Assembly: GCF_031679605.1 (NCBI RefSeq)
Contig: NZ_CP117522.1
Span: forward strand, 5,766,001 to 5,830,000
Direction: 5' to 3'
Length of the DNA: 64,000 nt
From: Streptomyces luomodiensis
GTDB taxonomy: Bacteria > Actinomycetota > Actinomycetes > Streptomycetales > Streptomycetaceae
The notes beneath the pieces were generated by a model. It was not told the DNA's origin. It saw only the letters and a list, made by a program, of their open reading frames with translations, and did not search any database. Both the position numbers and the translations under genes were made by a program. The number at the start of each line of letters is the position of its first letter. Positions within the stretch are counted from its first letter, which is position 1. Shown in pieces: positions 25,725-34,599 of the stretch.

Positions 25725-27248
25725 TCAGCCCAGCACGTCCCGCCACGTGTCCGTCAGCGCCGTCGACACGTCGTACGCCGCGATGGGCGCCCCCTGCGGG
25801 GCCGTGACGCGGCGGGCGGCGAGGCCGTGGAGGTAGGCGCCGACCGAGGCCGCGTCGCGGGCGGTGAGGCCCGCGGCGAGCAGGGAGCCGATCAGCCCGG
25901 ACAGCACGTCGCCGCTGCCCGCCGTGGCCAGCCAGCCGGTGCCGGTGGGGTTGACGCGTACCGGCCGACCCTCGGTGGCGATCAGCGTGGTAGACCCCTT
26001 CAGCAGTACGGTCGCGCCGTAGCGCTCGGCCAGCGCGCGAACGGCGGCCAGGCGGCCCGCCTCGACCTCCTCGCGGCTCACGCCGAGCAGCGCCGCCGCC
26101 TCGCCCGCATGCGGCGTGAGGACCGTCGCAGCCTCGCGTTTGCGCAGATCACCCCCTGTGGGCAGCAGGTGCAGCCCATCGGCGTCGACCATGACCGGGA
26201 CATCGGAGGCGAGGACGTCGTCCAGGGAGTGCTTGGCCGCCGCGCCGTCGCCGAGGCCGGGGCCGACGACCCACGACTGGACCCGGCCCGCCTTGGCCGG
26301 GGGCCCGGAGTGGACGAGGGTCTCGGGGAAGCGCGAGATGACCGTGTCGGCCGCGGGGCCGACGTAGCGCACCGCCCCCGCACCGCCCCGCAGCGCGCCC
26401 GAGACCGCCAGCACGGCCGCGCCCGGGTAGCGGGCGGAGCCCGCGACGACGCCCACCACGCCCCGCCGGTACTTGTCGCTCTCCGGCGTGGGCCGGGGCA
26501 GCAGCGCGGCCACCTCCTCGTGCTGCAACGCCTCCACGTCGGGGTCGGCGGGCAGGTGCGCCGCCAGCCCGATGTCGATCAGGCGCAGGGCGCCCGCCCG
26601 CTCATGGCCCGGGTCGATGAGCAGGCCCGGCTTGTACGCGCCGAAGGTGACCGTGGCGTTCGCGTGCACCGCGGAGCCCCGCACCTCGCCGGTGTCGGCG
26701 TCGATCCCGCTGGGCAGGTCCACGGCGACGACGATGCCGCGCACCGCCCGGACCAGCCGCTCCGCCTCCGGCCGCAGACCGCCCTTGCCGCCGATGCCGA
26801 CGATCCCGTCGACGACGAGATCGGCGCGGGCCACGACAGCCTCGGCCCCGCCGGCCTCGGTCCCGCCGGCCTCGGCCCCGCCGGCGTCCGTCCTCCCGGC
26901 GTCCGCCCTCCCGGCGTCCGTCCCGTCGGCCTCGGCCGCCACCACGCGTCCGCCGGCTGCCCGCAGGGCGGCGAGCCCGCCCCGGTGGGCCCGGTCGGGT
27001 TTGAGCAGCACCGCCGTGACCCCGGCGCCGCGCCGGGCCAGCCGGGCGCCCGCGTAGAGCGCGTCACCTCCGTTGTCGCCGCTGCCGACGAGCAGGGCCA
27101 CCCGGGAGCCGTACACCCGGCCCAGCAGATCGGCGCAGGTGGCCGCGAGTCCCGCCGCCGCGCGCTGCATGAGCGCTCCTTCGGGCAGCCGCGCCATCAG
27201 TTCGCGCTCGGCGGCCCGTACGGTTTCGACGCTGTAGGCAATCCTCAT
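25725..27248 (-). CDS. nnr: Bifunctional NAD(P)H-hydrate epimerase / ADP-dependent NAD(P)H-hydrate dehydratase
   Basis: It repairs hydrated NAD(P)H: the N-terminal YjeF_N domain epimerises NAD(P)HX (about residues 1-215, LVGSGDNGGDALYAGARL) and the C-terminal ribokinase-like domain dehydrates it using ADP (about 235-500, VLTPHAGEAAALLG, GSTTLIATEGR, TAGSGDVLSGLIGSLL). It is 507 residues from ATG 27248 behind GGGAGA. Between GGRVVAAEADGTDAG and the next core strand (about residues 104-137) there is an Ala/Gly/Asp-rich insertion of five-residue repeats (DAGRA, EAGGT), from 15-bp DNA repeats at 26841-26935. It lies divergent from alr. Confidence 0.93.
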   Translation of the reverse strand: MRIAYSVETVRAAERELMARLPEGALMQRAAAGLAATCADLLGRVYGSRVALLVGSGDNGGDALYAGARLARRGAGVTAVLLKPDRAHRGGLAALRAAGGRVVAAEADGTDAGRADAGRTDAGGAEAGGTEAGGAEAVVARADLVVDGIVGIGGKGGLRPEAERLVRAVRGIVVAVDLPSGIDADTGEVRGSAVHANATVTFGAYKPGLLIDPGHERAGALRLIDIGLAAHLPADPDVEALQHEEVAALLPRPTPESDKYRRGVVGVVAGSARYPGAAVLAVSGALRGGAGAVRYVGPAADTVISRFPETLVHSGPPAKAGRVQSWVVGPGLGDGAAAKHSLDDVLASDVPVMVDADGLHLLPTGGDLRKREAATVLTPHAGEAAALLGVSREEVEAGRLAAVRALAERYGATVLLKGSTTLIATEGRPVRVNPTGTGWLATAGSGDVLSGLIGSLLAAGLTARDAASVGAYLHGLAARRVTAPQGAPIAAYDVSTALTDTWRDVLG

Positions 27249-27366
27249 GTCCACAGTCTCCCGAACGGCGGGCACTCCTCGCGGGGAAGCGGGGCACTCT
27301 TCGCGGGGATGCGCAGACTCCGGGGGAGCGGGGCCCCTCGCGGAGGAGGGCAGACTCCGGGGGCGT

Positions 27367-27492
27367 GGGCACTCCGCGGGGAAGCGCGGCGCTTCCGTGG
27401 GGGAGCGGGGCACTCTCCGCCGGGGAGCGGGGCACTCCGCGGGGAAGCGCGGCGCTTCCGTGGGGGAGCGGGGCACTCTCCGCCGGGAAGCG
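27367..27492. repeat. Tandem 63-bp repeat upstream of alr
   Basis: Two almost identical 63-bp copies (27367-27429 and 27430-27492), each beginning GGGCACTCCGCGGGGAAGCG, are followed by a partial third copy. Related degenerate GGGCACTC...GCGGGGAAGC units extend from about 27270 to 27540. The unit is a multiple of three, so an in-frame open frame runs into alr, but it lacks a start signal. The 346-nt gap 27249-27594 must also hold both divergent promoters. Confidence 0.85.
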
Positions 27493-27594
27493 GGGCACTC
27501 GCTACGGGGAAGCGCAGTACTGCGGGCAAGCACGTCACTCCTCGCGTGGAAGCACATACTCCGGCCGAACGACCGGCCTGAGAGACTGACGGAG

Positions 27595-28749
27595 ATGGAC
27601 GAGACACCGATGCGTGCCCGTGCCGTGGTCGATCTGGCCGCACTACGGGCCAATGTGAGGGCGCTGCGCGACGCGGCGCCCACCGCCGAGCTGATGACCG
27701 TGGTCAAGTCGGACGCCTATGGCCACGGCATGATCCGCTGCGCCCGCGCCGCCCGTGAGGCGGGCGCGAGCTGGCTGGGCACGGCCACGCCGGAGGAGGC
27801 GTTCGCGCTGCGCGCGGCGGGGGACATGGGCCGGCTGATGTGCTGGCTGTGGACGCCCGGCGGCCCCTGGCGGCAGGCCATCGAGGCGGACATCGACGTT
27901 TCGGCCAGCGGAGTGTGGGCGCTGCGCGAGGCCGTCGCCGCGGCCCGCGCGTGCGGCCGTACCGCGCGGCTCCAGCTGAAGGCGGATACCGGGCTCGGCC
28001 GCAATGGCTGCCAGCCCGCCGACTGGCCCGAGTTGGTCGCCGAGGCCCGCGCGGCCGAGGCGGAAGGGGCCATTCGGGTGACGGGGCTGTGGTCCCACTT
28101 CGCCTGCGCGGACGAGCCGGGCCATCCGTCCATCGCCGTCCAGCTGTCGGTCTTCCGCGAGATGGTGGCGCAGGCCGAACGCGCGGGACTGCGGCCCGAG
28201 GTGCGCCACCTGGCCAACTCCCCGGCCACCCTGACCCTGCCCGAGTCCCACTTCGACCTCGTCCGGACCGGCATCGCCACCTACGGCATCTCCCCGAGCC
28301 CCGAGGTCGGCACGCCCGCCGACCTCGGGCTGCGGCCGGTGATGACGCTCTCCGCCTCGCTCGCCTCCGTCAAGCAGGTGCCGGGCGGGCACGGCGTCTC
28401 CTACGGGCACCGCTATGTGACCCCCGGTGAGACGAGCCTCGCCCTGGTGCCGGTCGGCTACGGGGACGGCATCCCGCGCCATGCCTCGGGCACCGGACCG
28501 GTGCTGGTCGCGGGCAAGTGGCGGACCGTCGCGGGCACGGTCGCCATGGACCAGTTCGTGGTGGACCTGGGCGGCGACGCCGCCCGGCCGGGGGACGAGG
28601 CGGTGCTGTTCGGCCCGGGTGACCGGGGCGAGCCGACCGTCGAGGACTGGGCGCGGGCCGTGGGCACGATCGGCTACGAGATCGTCACCCGGATCTCGGC
28701 CCGCGTCCCCCGCGTTTATGTAGGTGAGCACGGGGGCACAGGGAACTGA
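27595..28749 (+). CDS. alr: Alanine racemase
   Basis: A PLP-dependent enzyme producing D-alanine for peptidoglycan. The PLP lysine is K38 in TVVKSDAYGHG; the opposing catalytic tyrosine is in ALVPVGYGDGIPR. Fold type III features are ADTGLGRNG and MDQFVVDLGG. ATG 27595 (384 residues) directly abuts GACGGAG; ATG 27610 is an alternative with better spacing and would remove five residues. The open frame extends far upstream through the 63-bp repeats but is not conserved protein. The next gene starts 2 nt after the stop. Confidence 0.95.
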   Translation: MDETPMRARAVVDLAALRANVRALRDAAPTAELMTVVKSDAYGHGMIRCARAAREAGASWLGTATPEEAFALRAAGDMGRLMCWLWTPGGPWRQAIEADIDVSASGVWALREAVAAARACGRTARLQLKADTGLGRNGCQPADWPELVAEARAAEAEGAIRVTGLWSHFACADEPGHPSIAVQLSVFREMVAQAERAGLRPEVRHLANSPATLTLPESHFDLVRTGIATYGISPSPEVGTPADLGLRPVMTLSASLASVKQVPGGHGVSYGHRYVTPGETSLALVPVGYGDGIPRHASGTGPVLVAGKWRTVAGTVAMDQFVVDLGGDAARPGDEAVLFGPGDRGEPTVEDWARAVGTIGYEIVTRISARVPRVYVGEHGGTGN

Positions 28750-28751
28750 CC

Positions 28752-29975
28752 ATGGGCGACGAGAGCACGGCCGGCAGCACGGCGGAGATGGCGACACGAG
28801 TCGCGGCGGGGGCCACAGCCGTGAGCTGGCGCCGGGGTGCCGGATTCGCGGGAGCCGCGATCGGCGTGCTCGCGGCGGGCGCGGCGGCGGGCGTCGCACT
28901 CGAGCGGCTGACGGTCGGCCGTGGCGTACGGCGCAAGGCGCGGCTCGCCCTGGACGCCGAGGGCCCGTACGGCACGCTGCGCGGCACTCCGGGGACGGCG
29001 ATCGCCGACGACGGCACCGAGCTCTACTACGAGGTCGAAGAGGTGCGGGAGAACGCCGCCACGCCCGCGCCGCTGCGCAAGCGGCGGTTCGGGCGCCGCA
29101 CCCCCGCCCCCGTCACCATGATCTTCAGCCATGGCTACTGCCTCGGCCAGGACTCCTGGCACTTCCAGCGGTCCGCGCTGCGCGAGGTGGCCCGCACCGT
29201 CTACTGGGACCAGCGCTGCCACGGCCGCTCCCAGCGCGGCTGCGCCCAGGCGGACGGCGAAGCGATCAGCATCGACCAGCTCGGCCGCGATCTGAAGGCG
29301 GTGATCGACGCGGCCGCGCCCGAGGGGCCGCTGGTGCTGGTCGGCCACTCCATGGGCGGCATGACGATGATGGCGCTGGCCGCGCAGTACCCCGAGCTGG
29401 TGCGCGAGCGGGTGATCGGCGCGGCCTTCATCGGCACATCGGCGGGGCGGCTGGGCGAGGTCAGCTTCGGCCTCCCGGTGGTCGGGGTGAACGCGGTGCG
29501 GCGGGTGCTGCCGGGGCTGCTCAAAGCGCTGGGCTGGCAGGCCGAGCTGGTCGAACGGGGGCGGCGGGCGACCGCCGATCTCTTCGCGGGGCTGATCAAG
29601 CGCTATTCGTTCGGCTCGAAGGACGTGGACCCGGGGGTCGCGCGGTTCGCCGAGCGGCTGATCGAGGCGACACCGATCGATGTGGTCGCGGAGTTCTACC
29701 CGGCGTTCATCGCCCATGACAAGGCGGCGGCGCTGCCGCGCTTCGACGGGCTGCCGGTGCTGGTGCTCGCGGGCGACAAGGACCTGATCACCCCGATGGA
29801 GCACAGCGAGGCGATCGCGGAGCTGCTGCCGGGGGCGGAGCTGGTGATCCTGGAGGAGGCCGGGCATCTGGTGATCCTGGAGCATCCCGAGGTGGTCAAC
29901 GGCCATCTGACCGAGCTGCTCACACGGGCCGTGGACGGGGCGGGCGACCGGACGAAGCGGGGCGTGTCGGGCTGA
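28752..29975 (+). CDS. Alpha/beta-hydrolase with N-terminal membrane segment
   Basis: A 407-residue protein. Residues 20-48 are a hydrophobic Ala/Gly-rich segment (GFAGAAIGVLAAGAAAGVAL), probably a membrane anchor. The hydrolase domain follows: oxyanion region FSHGYCLGQDSW, a nucleophile elbow GHSMGG, an acid in LVLAGDKDLITP and the histidine in EEAGHLVILEHP. The substrate is unknown. It is tightly coupled to alr (2-nt gap) and precedes tsaE, an arrangement kept in many streptomycetes as I recall, so a cell-envelope role is plausible but unproven. Confidence 0.88.
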   Translation: MGDESTAGSTAEMATRVAAGATAVSWRRGAGFAGAAIGVLAAGAAAGVALERLTVGRGVRRKARLALDAEGPYGTLRGTPGTAIADDGTELYYEVEEVRENAATPAPLRKRRFGRRTPAPVTMIFSHGYCLGQDSWHFQRSALREVARTVYWDQRCHGRSQRGCAQADGEAISIDQLGRDLKAVIDAAAPEGPLVLVGHSMGGMTMMALAAQYPELVRERVIGAAFIGTSAGRLGEVSFGLPVVGVNAVRRVLPGLLKALGWQAELVERGRRATADLFAGLIKRYSFGSKDVDPGVARFAERLIEATPIDVVAEFYPAFIAHDKAAALPRFDGLPVLVLAGDKDLITPMEHSEAIAELLPGAELVILEEAGHLVILEHPEVVNGHLTELLTRAVDGAGDRTKRGVSG

Positions 29976-30155
29976 GGTGCGGCGCCGCGCGACGCCGGCC
30001 GGGTCGCGCCGAGCGGGGCCAGGCGGTGCGTGCCCGGCCGGGCGCTCGGGGGCGGTCCGCGCCGGTCCGCGCCCGTTCGCAACCCGTTCACACCCCTTGC
30101 GTGCCCTTCCGTACCCGTCCGCACCGGTGCTTTCCGCCCCGTACCATCGGCGACT

Positions 30156-30674
30156 ATGGACGTAGGCACGCGCATCACCGTCACCTCTCCCGACCAGATG
30201 CGGGACGTGGGCCGCAGACTCGCCAAGCTGCTGCGCCCCGGCGACCTGGTGCTGCTCACCGGTGAACTCGGCGCGGGCAAGACGACCCTGACGCGGGGCC
30301 TGGGCGAGGGCCTCGGGGTCCGTGGCGCCGTCACCTCACCCACCTTCGTGATCGCCCGGGTGCACCCCTCGCTGGGCGACGGCCCGCCGCTGGTCCACGT
30401 CGACGCCTACCGGCTGAACGGCGGCCTCGATGAGATGGAGGACCTGGACCTCGATGTCTCCTTGCCGGATTCGGTGGTGGCCGTGGAGTGGGGCGAGGGG
30501 AAGGTCGAGGGGCTGTCGGAGGACCGGCTGCATGTGGTGATCCAGCGGACGGTGGGCAGCGACCCGGCGGTCACGGACACGATGGCCGCCGACGTGGACG
30601 ACGTACGGGATGTGGTGGTGACGGGGGTGGGCCCGCGCTGGGCCGGGGAGGACCTGGCGTCGCTCGCCGGGTAG
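30156..30674 (+). CDS. tsaE: tRNA t6A37 threonylcarbamoyladenosine biosynthesis ATPase TsaE
   Basis: TsaE is the P-loop ATPase that drives the TsaB-TsaD complex in t6A37 formation on ANN-decoding tRNAs. The Walker A is LTGELGAGKTTLTRGL, a TSPTFVIARVH segment follows, then VHVDAYRL and VVAVEWGEG. ATG 30156 gives 172 residues; an upstream frame from 30030 lacks conserved sequence. The last 35 residues (AVTDTMAADVDDVRDVVV and onwards) are an extension beyond the usual fold. tsaB and tsaD lie 1.3-3 kb downstream; tsaC is not in the window. Confidence 0.94.
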   Translation: MDVGTRITVTSPDQMRDVGRRLAKLLRPGDLVLLTGELGAGKTTLTRGLGEGLGVRGAVTSPTFVIARVHPSLGDGPPLVHVDAYRLNGGLDEMEDLDLDVSLPDSVVAVEWGEGKVEGLSEDRLHVVIQRTVGSDPAVTDTMAADVDDVRDVVVTGVGPRWAGEDLASLAG

Positions 30675-30856
30675 CGCGGTACCGGGGAGCGCGGTAGCGC
30701 GGCAGGGCTGGAGCCGCGGGGTGGCGCCGCGCGGGGCGGCGCCGTCGGTAGAGCTCCCGTGCAGATGCCGAGTAGTTTCCGACAGTTTCCGACAAGCCGT
30801 CGGCATGATGTTGCACTCCGGGCATCGCCCGTGGTCACATGGTGGGAGAAAGCGTG

Positions 30857-30872
30857 GTTAGGTCTGCCTAAC
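30857..30872. promoter_or_regulatory. Dyad resembling a partial iron box
   Basis: GTTAGG at 30857-30862 and CCTAAC at 30867-30872 form a perfect 6-bp dyad with a 4-nt spacer, 36 bp upstream of the small gene at 30909. Extended, TTAGGTCTGCCTAAC matches 13 of 19 positions of the DtxR/IdeR-type consensus as I remember it (TTAGGTTAGCCTAACCTAA). Two direct TTTCCGACA repeats lie at about 30777-30795. The gap 30675-30908 holds no gene. Confidence 0.4.
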
Positions 30873-30908
30873 TCCGCTCGACTGCCCCAGGACCCTCAGG
30901 AGGCATCC

Positions 30909-31133
30909 ATGTCGGCCCATGACCCCGTGGCCGGGACCGCCGGCGCGCGCGAGGACCGGTCACCGTCGATGTCGGAGCTCCTGGCGGCGTGTGCGGCGGC
31001 GAGCGCGGTCTCGACGCCCCCGCGGCCGGCCGACGAGGAGACGCAGGAGACGGAGGAGACGTCCGTGTCCGAGGAGACTTCCGCGTCCGCCGACCCCGAG
31101 ACGGACGACGAGAAGCGGCGCGACGCGGCGTAA
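30909..31133 (+). CDS. Small acidic protein of unknown function
   Basis: A 74-residue product from ATG 30909, which has a strong CAGGAGG site at 30897-30903, better than most starts in the window. The middle is a short hydrophobic helix (MSELLAACAAASAVSTPP) and the C-terminal half is a highly acidic, presumably disordered Glu/Thr/Ser tail. No signal peptide or known domain. The good ribosome binding site and the upstream dyad argue that it is real. Confidence 0.6.
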   Translation: MSAHDPVAGTAGAREDRSPSMSELLAACAAASAVSTPPRPADEETQETEETSVSEETSASADPETDDEKRRDAA

Positions 31134-31227
31134 CCAAGCCACGGCGGCCTACTCAGGCACGTCGACCCACAAGGGCGCGGCGGCTCGCTGGAGCGTGTCC
31201 GTCAATCCACCGGGGCGCGTCAGCCCA

Positions 31228-31794
31228 CTAGGCGATGACGACGACCTTCGTGCTCACCTGGGCGAACTCCCACATCGCCGCACCGTCCGCCCGGCTCTCC
31301 CGGACGGCCCCGGTCCGCTTGCGCGCGTTCGGGTCCGGCATCGACCCGTCCACCGCCGCGCTGAAACCGAACACGACTCCCCCTTCCGTGTGGAAGACGA
31401 CGACGTGCTCGACCTGCACTCCGTCCGAGCCGATCCCGCCCTTGTTGCGCGACGTCACCGCATAGGTCCCCGGGTCGGGGCTGGCCGGGCTGGGGCCCAC
31501 CTCGAAGGTGCGGGTGGCCTTGCCGTCGGCGCCGACCAGCCAGACCCGCTTGTCGTGCAGCGCGTAGACGACCCGCTCGCCCGTGCCGGAGCCGGCCGGG
31601 AGGGCGGTGGACTTCTGCTTCGACCCCGCCTTGTCCTTGCCCTTCTCCTTGGACTGGGAGAAGTGCGACCCGGGCCGGGCCAGGGTCGGATGGTCGGGCG
31701 CGGTCGCGGCGGCCTGGTAGCCGAGGAAGCCGACGACGCCCAGCGCGGCGGCGGTGAGTACGGCCACGGCTGGTCCGGTACTGCTCCTTGGCAC
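31228..31794 (-). CDS. Membrane-anchored YkuD-like protein lacking the L,D-transpeptidase active site
   Basis: The 188-residue protein has an N-terminal hydrophobic segment (AVAVLTAAALGVVGFLGYQA), a Lys/Ser-rich spacer and a domain from about residue 72 that follows the L,D-transpeptidase pattern: ERVVYALHDKRVWLVGADGK, then TFEVGPSPASPDPGTYAVTS. Where active enzymes have the S/T-H-G-C-I/V-R motif, this one has TGAVRESRADGAAMWEF (about residues 161-177), so the catalytic His and Cys are absent. It is thus more likely a binding or regulatory protein than a crosslinking enzyme. GTG 31794 has an AGGAGAG site. The similarity is judged by eye. Confidence 0.68.
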   Translation of the reverse strand: MPRSSTGPAVAVLTAAALGVVGFLGYQAAATAPDHPTLARPGSHFSQSKEKGKDKAGSKQKSTALPAGSGTGERVVYALHDKRVWLVGADGKATRTFEVGPSPASPDPGTYAVTSRNKGGIGSDGVQVEHVVVFHTEGGVVFGFSAAVDGSMPDPNARKRTGAVRESRADGAAMWEFAQVSTKVVVIA

Positions 31795-31981
31795 GGCGGC
31801 AACCCTCTCCTGCGGTCAGTACGCCCTGACGGTCCGTACACACTTACGGCGACGGTAGCACCGGCGCCCACCGCCTCGCCGCGCTCCGGCCACCCGGCGG
31901 CCGAGCTGTTCCACCGTCGGTACGAAAGAACGATCTCCCGGCACGAAAGAACGACCTCCCGGCGCGCCGTAGGCTGTCCTC

Positions 31982-32650
31982 GTGCTGTTGCTCGCTCTTG
32001 ATACCGCCACCCCCGCCGTGACCGTCGCCCTGCACGACGGCTCCGCAGTGCTCGCCGAGTCCTCCGACGTGGACGCCCGGCGCCACGGCGAGCTGTTGCT
32101 GCCCGCCGTCCACCGGACGCTGAAAGAGGCGGGCACCGAGCTGGGCGAGGTGACGGAGATCGTCGTCGGGGCGGGTCCCGGCCCGTACACCGGGCTGCGC
32201 GTGGGCCTGGTGACCGCGGCCACCTTCGGGGCGGCCCTCGGCGTCCCGGTCCACGGGCTGTGCACCCTGGACGGGATCGCCTACGCCGCCGGGCAGGCCG
32301 GTCTGGCGGGCCCCTTCGTGGTGGCCACGGACGCGCGGCGCAAGGAGGTCTACTGGGCGCGCTACGACGACGCCCGCACCCGTGCCACCGAGCCCGCCGT
32401 CGACCACCCCGCCGATCTCGCCGAGCGGATCGCCGGGCTGCCCGCGGTCGGCGCGGGCGCGCTGCTCTACCCGGCCGCGTTCGCCGCCGTACCGCCCGGG
32501 ATGCCGGAGTACCAGTCGGCCGGGGCGCTCGCCTCGCTCGCCGCCGAGAAGCTGGCCCGGGGTGAGGAACTGCCGCCGCCCCGGCCCCTGTATCTGCGCC
32601 GCCCCGACGCGAAGGTGCCCGCGAACTACAAGGTGGTCACCCGGAAGTGA
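31982..32650 (+). CDS. tsaB: tRNA t6A37 biosynthesis protein TsaB
   Basis: TsaB is the ASKHA-fold partner that dimerises with TsaD. It is 222 residues; N-terminal LLLALDTATPAVTVALHDG and GAGPGPYTGLRVGLVTAATF are the family landmarks, and it lacks the metal site, as expected. GTG 31982 starts the protein at its first strand. The stop overlaps the rimI GTG by 4 nt, and rimI overlaps tsaD, so the three form a single translation-coupled operon. Confidence 0.95.
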   Translation: MLLLALDTATPAVTVALHDGSAVLAESSDVDARRHGELLLPAVHRTLKEAGTELGEVTEIVVGAGPGPYTGLRVGLVTAATFGAALGVPVHGLCTLDGIAYAAGQAGLAGPFVVATDARRKEVYWARYDDARTRATEPAVDHPADLAERIAGLPAVGAGALLYPAAFAAVPPGMPEYQSAGALASLAAEKLARGEELPPPRPLYLRRPDAKVPANYKVVTRK

Positions 32651-33234
32651 CCGGCATGACCGTGACGCTGCGCGAGATGCGCTGGTGGGATCTGGACCGG
32701 GTGATGGCGCTCGAGGAGGAGCTGTTCCCCGAGGACGCCTGGTCGCGGGGGATGTTCTGGTCCGAGCTCGCCCACGCCCGGGGCCGGGACGCCACCCGTC
32801 ACTATGTGGTGGCGGAGAGCGGGTCGCGGCTGGTCGGGTATGCCGGGCTCGCCGTCTTCGACCGCACCGGCGACGTCCAGACCATCGCCGCCGCCCGCGA
32901 CCACTGGGGCACCGGCCTCGGCGCCCGCCTCCTCACCGACCTCCTGACGGCCGCCACCGCCTTCGAATGCCGTGAGGTGCTGCTCGAGGTGCGGGTCGAC
33001 AACGCCCGCGCCCAGCGGCTGTACGAGCGCTTCGGCTTCGAGCCCATCGGCATACGCAGGGGGTACTACCAGCCGGGCAATGTGGACGCCCTGGTCATGC
33101 GGCTGTCCGACCCGGCGAGCAGCACCGCTACTGCGGCCACTGCCGCGAACCCCGTGACCACCGAGGCCGGCGCGTCCACCGCGAACCCCGCGTCCACCGC
33201 GAACCCAGTACAAGGAACCGAGACCCATGGCTGA
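32647..33234 (+). CDS. rimI: Ribosomal-protein-alanine N-acetyltransferase RimI-like (GNAT)
   Basis: A GNAT acetyltransferase between tsaB and tsaD, the standard RimI position. The acetyl-CoA motif is [13 protein letters not shown], and the C-terminal signature is [20 protein letters not shown]. RimI acetylates the N-terminus of S18 in E. coli; a broader target set is reported in actinobacteria. GTG 32647 overlaps the tsaB stop (GTGA); ATG 32656 is also possible. Residues 157-195 form a low-complexity Ala/Thr/Asn tail with NPASTANP repeats, absent from typical RimI. Confidence 0.92.
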   Translation: MTGMTVTLREMRWWDLDRVMALEEELFPEDAWSRGMFWSELAHARGRDATRHYVVAESGSRLVGYAGLAVFDRTGDVQTIAAARDHWGTGLGARLLTDLLTAATAFECREVLLEVRVDNARAQRLYERFGFEPIGIRRGYYQPGNVDALVMRLSDPASSTATAATAANPVTTEAGASTANPASTANPVQGTETHG

Positions 33235-34327
33235 CGAACCCCTCGTCCTCGGCATCGAGACCTCCTGCGACGAGACCGGCGTCGGCATCGTCCGCGGCCA
33301 CACCCTGCTCGCCGACGCCGTCGCCTCCAGCGTCGACGAGCACGCGCGCTTCGGCGGCGTCGTCCCCGAGGTCGCCAGCCGCGCCCATCTGGAGGCGATG
33401 GTCCCCACCATCCAGCGCGCCCTGAAGGAGGCCGGGGTGGCCGCCTCCGACCTCGACGGCATCGCCGTCACCGCGGGCCCCGGGCTCGCGGGAGCGCTGC
33501 TGGTCGGCGTCTCGGCCGCCAAGGCGTACGCCTACGCCCTCGGCAAGCCGCTCTACGGCGTCAACCACCTCGCCTCCCACATCTGCGTCGACCAGCTGGA
33601 ACACGGTCCGCTGCCGGAGCCGACGATGGCGCTGCTGGTGAGCGGCGGCCACTCCTCGCTGCTCCTCGCGCCCGACATCACGGCCGACGTCCGCCCGCTC
33701 GGCTCGACGATCGACGACGCGGCGGGCGAGGCGTTCGACAAGATCGCCCGGGTGCTGAACCTGGGGTTCCCCGGCGGCCCCGTCATCGACCGCATCGCCC
33801 GTGAGGGCGACCCGGACGCGATCGCCTTCCCGCGCGGGCTGACCGGTCCGCGCGACGCCGCCTACGACTTCTCCTTCTCGGGGCTGAAGACCGCCGTCGC
33901 CCGCTGGATCGAGGCGAAGCGGGCGGCGGGCGAGGAGGTCCCGGTCGCCGATGTCTCGGCCTCCTTCCAGGAGGCGGTCGTGGACGTGCTGACCCGCAAG
34001 GCCGTCCGCGCCTGCAAGGACGAGGGCGTGGAGCATCTGATGATCGGCGGTGGCGTCGCCGCCAACTCCCGGCTGCGGGCCATGGCCGAGCGCCGCTGCG
34101 AGGACGCGGGCATCACGCTGCGGGTGCCGCGGCCGAAGCTGTGCACGGACAACGGGGCGATGGTCGCGGCGCTCGGCGCGGAGATGGTGGCGCGGGGGCG
34201 GTCCGCCTCGGCCTGGGACCTGTCGGCCGACTCCTCGCTTCCGGTGACCGATCCGCACGTCCCGGCGCCCGCCGGGCACACCCACGACCATGTGCACGAG
34301 CTGAGCCGGAAGAACCTGTACGCATGA
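33227..34327 (+). CDS. tsaD: tRNA N6-adenosine threonylcarbamoyltransferase TsaD
   Basis: TsaD transfers the threonylcarbamoyl group to A37 of tRNA. The metal-binding pair HxxxH is H114 and H118 in NHLASH; the N-terminal signature is [15 protein letters not shown] and the C-terminal one is [14 protein letters not shown] followed by CTDNGAMVA. It is 366 residues, the extra length being a His/Asp-containing C-terminal tail ([12 protein letters not shown]). ATG 33227 overlaps the rimI stop by 8 nt, and the stop overlaps the next ATG. Confidence 0.96.
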   Translation: MADEPLVLGIETSCDETGVGIVRGHTLLADAVASSVDEHARFGGVVPEVASRAHLEAMVPTIQRALKEAGVAASDLDGIAVTAGPGLAGALLVGVSAAKAYAYALGKPLYGVNHLASHICVDQLEHGPLPEPTMALLVSGGHSSLLLAPDITADVRPLGSTIDDAAGEAFDKIARVLNLGFPGGPVIDRIAREGDPDAIAFPRGLTGPRDAAYDFSFSGLKTAVARWIEAKRAAGEEVPVADVSASFQEAVVDVLTRKAVRACKDEGVEHLMIGGGVAANSRLRAMAERRCEDAGITLRVPRPKLCTDNGAMVAALGAEMVARGRSASAWDLSADSSLPVTDPHVPAPAGHTHDHVHELSRKNLYA

Positions 34328-34590
34328 CCGTCGCGATGATGTGGGAAGCCCGAGCGGTGGCGGGGAAGGGCGAGGAACTGCTGGCCTGGGCCACCCGCCA
34401 GCCCCTCGACCCGGCCCCGCTGCGCCGTGAGACCTTCCGCGCGCCCGAGGACCGCGTGCTCGTCATCACCTGGTGGGAGGGGACGTACGACACGCAGGGG
34501 CTGCCGGAACTCCCCGAGCCGGGGGATGACCTGGTGCGGCGTGCGGTGCACCGATGGCGCTTCGAGGCGGTCGCGGACGAGCAGGTCTGA
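34324..34590 (+). CDS. Small protein of unknown function, possible dimeric alpha-beta barrel
   Basis: An 88-residue product starting in an ATGA overlap with the tsaD stop, so translationally coupled. The beta-alpha-beta pattern and the segments [19 protein letters not shown] and [12 protein letters not shown] resemble antibiotic-biosynthesis-monooxygenase-like (ABM) ferredoxin folds, but no catalytic residue can be named. It closes the tsaB-rimI-tsaD operon and runs directly into the long minisatellite. Confidence 0.72.
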   Translation: MTVAMMWEARAVAGKGEELLAWATRQPLDPAPLRRETFRAPEDRVLVITWWEGTYDTQGLPELPEPGDDLVRRAVHRWRFEAVADEQV

Positions 34591-34599
34591 GCCACCAGA

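Noticed and set aside
27247..27594. N-terminal extension of alanine racemase to 500 residues
   Set aside because: The extension is made of 63-bp repeats, has no ribosome binding site and precedes the conserved racemase N-terminus.
31220..31843. Second overlapping minus-strand frame at the YkuD-like locus
   Set aside because: Arg/Gly-rich shadow; the other frame has a membrane anchor, domain pattern and ribosome binding site.
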